DNA of 64,000 nucleotides, taken from assembly GCF_026213295.1 (NCBI RefSeq), contig NC_079417.1, forward strand, positions 2,369,713 through 2,433,712. The letters run 5' to 3'. The position numbers and the translations under genes were made by a program. The DNA comes from Gadus chalcogrammus. Taxonomy: Eukaryota > Chordata > Actinopteri > Gadiformes > Gadidae. The notes beneath the pieces are model-generated. The model was given only the letters and a program-made list of their open reading frames with translations, ran no database searches and was not told the origin of the DNA. Positions 59,226-64,000 of the stretch are shown piece by piece. Every line of letters starts with the position of its first letter. The stretch's first letter is position 1.

Positions 59226-60025
59226 CTTGTTAGCAAGCTAACCATGCGGTGTCAAGAGTCGGATTATGGATACGGAGTAGTATAATATGATTTGTGTTGT
59301 ACGTGTATGAAAAACACGTTGAAGTTCCATCTTTTAATTAATCTTCATTTTATGTTGAATTCGTACAATCAATCAAATGGCACGGATGGTTGGAAAATTA
59401 AGAAGTATGGAAAAACGTCAGCATTATCTAAGCCCCAGACTAGCTGAGGGTCATCCCCATGTTCCCCGGGTCCTATGTTCCCCGGGTTCTATGTGACCGG
59501 GGAACATAGGACCCTTTTTCGGAAAAGCGGGGAACATAGGACCCTTTTTTTAAAAAAGGGTCCTATGTTCCCCTGTCTCATACAAAGCGGGGAACATAGA
59601 ACCCGGGGAACATAGAACCCGGGGAACATAGGACCCGGGGAACATAGACACGCTCCCACTAGCTGTTAGTAAGCTAACCATGCGGTATCAAGTTCCATGG
59701 CTAATATGAATAGCGTTGTACGTGTATGAAAAACACGTTGAAATTCCATATTTTAATTAATCTTAATTTTATGTTGAATTCGTACAATCAAATGGCACTG
59801 ATAGTTGGGGAAAATTAATAAGTATGGAAAAACGTCAGCATTATCTAAGCACCCGACTTGCTCTGTCAGCAAGCTAACCATGCGGTGTCAAGTTACATGG
59901 CTAATATGGATTGCGTTGTACGTGCATGAAAAAGCGTTGAAATTCCATACAAAAAATTGAATACGTCTTCATTTTATGTTGCATACTTACAATTCATGAA
60001 ATGGCGCTGATAGTTGGCGAAATAA
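59226..60025. repeat. Three diverged copies of a 150-200-bp unit in the CACTA 5' end
   Basis: Copies at about 59226-59440, 59668-59850 and 59865-60025 share AGCAAGCTAACCATGCGGTG, TTGTACGTGTATGAAAAACA and TATGGAAAAACGTCAGCATT. The first two are separated by the GGGGAACATAGGACCC island. Confidence 0.85.
59455..59650. repeat. Dense 16-bp direct and inverted repeat island GGGGAACATAGGACCC
   Basis: About ten copies of GGGGAACATAGGACCC or its inverse, some with GAACCC for GGACCC. Several are joined head-to-head across CCCGGG and AAAAAAGGG to make palindromes. Confidence 0.92.
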
Positions 60026-60634
60026 GTAGTAGACTGGTGTAGATGAGTATAGATTGGACTGACGTTCAAGTTCGAAGCTCCTTTTCCTCTTTATCGCTCC
60101 AACCGAAACCCACGTAGCGCCTAACGTTGTGCCTGACGTTGCGGGTGACGTCAGACAAATTGACGTTGAAACTGTAGAGTTGTAAATACCCTTACATTAA
60201 TAAACTGCGGTTACATAATCCGGAAAAAAGTTAATGTTGATTAAAAAATGATCATCTTAATAATAAATAAATAAATAAATCTTCCCATGGGCCGTCGGAA
60301 CTCACGGAACGGCATTTTTTTTCACCAATACCGACTCACAGGGCATTCATTGCTAGTATAGTGACCGCCGCAAAATTAATGAAAATGTAATGAATTCAAT
60401 TTAATCAAAAAATATTAGTAACTATTACTCAAAAAGGAAGAACATGTCACACCAACTTGACATAATTAAGTTAGGATAACTTTTTATTATACTTTGAGTA
60501 TGCACTACTTAATCTATCTAATTACTTTGAATGTTCGGGTTTACAGTGTGTTGTTTGTGGATTTAAATGATAATTTTTCTTACAAAGAAAACTATAATTT
60601 AGCGGGTAGGAGTTTGATACGGTTAGTTTTTGTG

Positions 60635-61532
60635 TAATTACTTTCTCTCCATTGACTCCCATTCATTTTTTTCGGTCTCATAGGTCCCATGTGCAATGGC
60701 GACTTACGAGCTCAATTGAGCATGTATTGTTTTTGTATTGAACATGAATGGTTTGTTGTATTGAACATGTATTGTTTGTTGTATTGAACATGTATTGTTT
60801 GGTTTCTTCAATTACACCTCTAGTCAAGCAAACCAATATTTTATTATAAACCTTATTATTTTACTAGCTAAATTGCATATTCATAAATGTAAATACTCGA
60901 ATCAGAAACCTCTTTTTGTTGTGTTTGAGAATGAATCCAGGCAATAGGAATGGGAAAGCTATTAAAACACTTAGTGTGTGTGCTCTTTATAATATCTTTA
61001 TTTAATTTAATGCTGCATTTTGTATTTTCTGTGTCTGTATTTTGTATGTCTGCCATTTCTGTACCCCCTGGCTGTTGTTGTATTGCTAATTGTCAATAAA
61101 ATGTATTAAAAAAACAACAACATTCGTATGCGTCAGGTCAATGGTCACCAATGGAGGTGATTATTGATACGCTCCGAAGTTTGGCCGATGATGTGGAGAA
61201 CAGTGTTGAAGACACAGATGCAGATGATAGAGGGCGTGTTCTGGGAGATAGGATAGACGACCTATCCTCACTGGTACGTTTTGACGCCAGTGTGGTAAAC
61301 AGAGACCCACCGTGGAGATACCCTTGGAGGCAATAGGAAGTGACGTAATTCCCGCCCATACGCTGATGGTTGATACGTTTGCAACTTTGCATATTGACTT
61401 TTTGGAAAACGTTTTGGAAAACGTTATGAATATCGCAACACACGGAGCGTGGCGAAGTGGATTGCAATCACGGGGACGCTATAGCTTTTCAATTTGAATG
61501 AAGGAACTCAAAGAATTTGACAAAATGTTATT
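60635..61532 (-). repeat. Right arm of the foldback element, with a foreign insert
   Basis: Inverse of 50426-50779: 60635-60713 and 61329-61532 match the left arm. Between them about 615 bp (60714-61328) replace roughly 45 bp of the left arm. The insert has AATAAA plus an A-rich tract (about 61096-61122) and a short ORF (61151-61336). Confidence 0.85.
61151..61336 (+). pseudogene. Captured ORF fragment in the foldback arm
   Basis: ATG-initiated plus-strand ORF of 61 codons (MEVIIDTLRSLADDVENSVE, acidic, then DDRGRVLGDRIDDLSSLVRF). CTG|GTACGT at about 61272-61280 looks like a splice donor, so it may be the first exon of a gene carried into the foldback. I do not recognise the protein. Confidence 0.35.
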
Positions 61533-61539
61533 AGGGGTC

Positions 61540-61970
61540 CAAGCCAACAGGTTGGATCCCTATTGTTTTTGTAAGGATTTTTCTTTTTATTATTATTATT
61601 ATACTTCCCGCCTTGAAAGTGGGTCCACAGCCCAAACCGTAAATGGTGCACACGCGCCAATTACATGACTAGAACCAGGTCCGGCACCGCTACTCAGATA
61701 ACCAAATCCAGACATGCCGGCCACTAGGTGGCGCTATACCAAGGACAGACGCGTTTGGGGCTATAGCTCCCACACCGAACCTCCCACAGTCAAAAACTTG
61801 GACCCACATATTCACTGGAGTCTGCTGCATCTTTTGGCATAGGCCACGCCCATTTGCGTCTTAGAAAACTGCAGATTTTGAAAAGCAATTCTAAGTAAGA
61901 AGGCTTTTAAATACTGGAAATTCGTAGGACTTCATTTATATACGTTTTGTCCCCTAGAGGCCGCCTGAAA
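61540..61970. mobile_element. Interspersed fish repeat next to foldback
   Basis: Starts AGGGGTCCAAGCCAACAGGT and contains CCACTAGGTGGCGCTATACC, which I know as a frequent motif in fish repeats. The class was not determined and no ORF was found. Confidence 0.45.
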
Positions 61971-61982
61971 CCACGTTTTAAA

Positions 61983-62166
<184 letters not shown>

Positions 62167-62515
62167 GCAAACAAGCAGCCACAACCAGGAAACCACCTGC
62201 TTGTGCAGCACATAACTTTCGGCGTGTGTCCAGTCCCCGTTAGGCCGTGCTCTAATGCCAGCTACAGCATCCTGATTCAGTAGATTCATTCATTGTAATT
62301 TAGTTAATCTGTGAAACCTTCCCTGGGATCTCTTATTACACGGGACAAAGCAACCTTTACTCTCACATATTACTGCTATTATATTAACTTTCCGTTCCGC
62401 ACGCTCAACCTCTAGTTGTAATTAAACCCATAGTTATAATGTGGAAACCCCAGGCGATAATGTAAGACATTTCTGAGCGCATAATATCATAACATTTTGC
62501 ATATAATGTTATAAC

Positions 62516-62954
62516 TAGAGCTGTCAAGCGATTAAAATATTTAATCGTGATTAATCGCATTAATGTCATAGTTAACTCACGATTAATCGCAAATTATTTT
62601 TCTATGCTAAATATCCCTTGATTTTTTTGTCCCATAATTCTTCTCATTTTAATTCTCTTATCAACATGGTGAAGTGCATCGGCTTGCCTTGTGCAAATGA
62701 CTTTTTATTGATAACAACATTGGCATATACTGATCAAAACAGGACGATACAAAAAAAGAGCCTATAGTGCAATTAAACGACTGCTTTGAACAAATGTCAT
62801 TTGAACATAGCAGTCAGGCTACTGCTTCTTTGTTTTGAGCCAAATATATTTTTTTTTCATAAAATAATTGCGTTAATCAGGCGATACATTTTTTAACGCC
62901 GTTAAATTTGGTTTGCGTTAACGCCGTTAATAACGCGTTTAACTGACAGCTCTA
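62516..62954. mobile_element. hAT MITE with exact 8-bp target duplication GTTATAAC
   Basis: Inverted ends TAGAGCTGTCA ... TGACAGCTCTA are flanked on both sides by GTTATAAC (62508-62515 and 62955-62962). The body has ATTAATCG/CGATTAAT and AACGCCGTTAA hairpins. At 439 bp it is non-coding. Confidence 0.93.
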
Positions 62955-62984
62955 GTTATAACCGACAACATTTTGGTTCGCCTA

Positions 62985-63240
62985 TTACGTAAAGAAGCAA
63001 ACTAATAATTACACGTGTGTCTGAAAGCAGCTAGTGTGTGAGCATTTGATTACATTATAAAATAAGTCAATTTATGGGTGAGAGGGGTACAATTGTTCAA
63101 TGGAGAGTGTAGTATACCATGCATGCAGATCAATTAGCTTTTTACTGTTATTCAGGGCTCAAAGTGCATTGACATTTAAAAAAGCAATGGCAACTACTAT
63201 TGGTTAGTTGAAAATAATAATAACAAACAGCTGAAAATTG
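62985..63240 (-). mobile_element. Dispersed repeat, inverse copy of 29.6-29.8 kb
   Basis: Reverse-complement blocks GTGAGCATTTGATTACAT, AAAGTGCATTGACATTT and CAACTACTATTGGTTAGTTG are collinear with the copy at 29560-29810. Confidence 0.7.
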
Positions 63241-63244
63241 TGTT

Positions 63245-63700
63245 CATTTACAGAAGCACCTTAGTGAAATAAACTAAGTTTAACAACAGCTAAGGCAGCA
63301 ACCTACCTAACTATAGTGAAATAAAGCACAGGCTTATGTGGGGGAGGGAGAGAGGGTGAAGGGGCTGTGTGAGGGCAAGATTGCAGATTGTACATTGGCT
63401 ACCTGACGTGAGAGTGAAAGAGTGTGTCTGTTATTAAGTAAGTAAATAAGTAAGTAAGTAAGTATTTTACTCAGGGACGTGCACAGGAATTTTGAGAGGC
63501 AGTTGCTCTGACCTGAAAAAAGGGCACCCCCCCCCCCCCCAAAAAAAAACTTGCAGGCTATATGAAGGACTGAGAATAACAGGGTCTTTATTAATATATA
63601 ATTACAAATAAGTAAAACACTGAAATAACTACTACTAACGATAATGCAGAAAAACATGACTTGAAGAAGAAGAACATAACATGAACACAAACATAATTAA
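63245..63700. other. Intergenic sequence, no gene recognised
   Basis: Low-complexity AAGT repeats (about 63435-63465) and a poly-C/poly-A junction (63525-63550). No coding signal. Confidence 0.5.
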
Positions 63701-63712
63701 ACAACATCCTAT

Positions 63713-63968
63713 CAAGTCACTGATAAGTTTCTCCAAATTGACATTTTAAAAATGCAAAGCTTCAAAAGAGAAGCCTTCAGAACCTCTTCTTTGTCGATTG
63801 GTATGTCCTTCTCTATGGACAGCAGGAGGAGGTCAGACAGCCGCTCTTGACCACACTGATTTCGGATTTTTTTCGGAGCACATCACTACCCTGTAGTAAT
63901 GTGCTCCTCTTAGCTGCCTCCTTTAGTTGTCTCTCTCTCTCCTGAATCCTCCTCTTTTCACTGGGCAT
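63713..63968 (-). pseudogene. Scrambled ZMYM1/TTF-type hAT transposase remnant
   Basis: The minus strand starts MPSEKRRIQERERQLKEAAK (ATG 63968), like the Lys/Glu-rich N-terminus of the ZMYM1-like/TTF-type hAT transposase group. About 30 codons later another frame reads CGQERLSDLLLLSIEKDIPI, a good match to that group's C-terminal hAT dimerisation tail. Everything between (TTF zinc finger and catalytic core) is missing, and the two parts are in different frames. It is a deleted derivative or broken retrocopy. Assignment is from memory of the family pattern. Confidence 0.5.
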
Positions 63969-64000
63969 TTCGGCTTCACTTAACAATAACAAACAATAGG

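Larger units (their letters stand above)
50822..60548 (-). mobile_element. Complete CACTA (EnSpm) DNA transposon, 9.7 kb
   Basis: Both ends carry a 15-bp perfect terminal inverted repeat, CACTGTAAACCCGAA (50822 onward, and inverse ending at 60548), flanked by TG on each side (2-bp target duplication). CACTG...CAGTG ends define the CACTA/EnSpm class. The element carries two intact minus-strand genes, transposase (55606-58287) and a TNPA-like accessory gene (53226-55491). It also has subterminal tandem repeats (47 bp, about 51000-51300), a 46-bp perfect palindrome, a 1-kb internal inverted repeat and a GGGGAACATAGGACCC island. It is inserted into the loop of the foldback element at 50426-61532. 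Both genes are open, so it may still be active or only recently silenced. Confidence 0.9.

Overview
The window is eukaryotic, and almost certainly from a teleost fish. It has small exons with GT/AG borders and phase-matched introns, tRNA-derived SINEs, many hAT and piggyBac-type MITEs, a CACTA DNA transposon, and very dense (CA)n microsatellites and minisatellites. The extreme repeat density, with repeats running into coding exons as poly-Glu tracts, is what is reported for codfishes (Gadiformes). That placement is inference only. All convincing genes lie on the minus strand. I assembled each multi-exon model by hand and checked that reading frame and intron phase carry through every junction.

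Layout: 1-11 kb has no convincing gene; it holds telomere-like and 60-bp degenerate repeats (2.8-3.8 kb), a 39-bp minisatellite (3.8-4.5 kb), an 18-bp array (6.3-7.0 kb) and MITE copies. 11.3-12.5 kb holds a rapunzel-like gene. 14-18 kb is TC/CA-rich repeat with one MADF-like exon. 18.3-28.3 kb is a four-exon coiled-coil/basic-motif gene (copy 1). Its 7-kb third intron contains a complete six-exon SAMD3-like gene (20.6-23.7 kb) related to a CACTA accessory protein, and its second intron carries a 55-bp minisatellite. 32.5-35.7 kb is a class I cytokine receptor closest to IL-9R/IL-2RB/IL-21R, and 37.6-45.7 kb is il21r; the two are in tandem and share exon architecture. 47.0-49.9 kb is copy 2 of the coiled-coil/basic-motif gene, with the same intron phases (1-1-2) as copy 1 but a probable frameshift in its last exon. 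50.4-61.5 kb is a nested transposon: a 9.7-kb CACTA element (15-bp CACTG...CAGTG terminal inverted repeats) inserted in the loop of a foldback element. The CACTA element carries an intact 893-aa transposase and an intact four-exon accessory gene. 61.5-64 kb holds a very long CA array, a hAT MITE with an exact 8-bp target duplication, and a scrambled ZMYM/hAT transposase remnant.

Functional picture: two receptor genes for gamma-chain-family cytokines (JAK/STAT signalling) are flanked by two copies of an apparently undescribed coiled-coil/basic-motif family. The same accessory-protein family occurs both as an immobile intronic gene (SAMD3-like) and inside a structurally complete CACTA transposon about 30 kb away.
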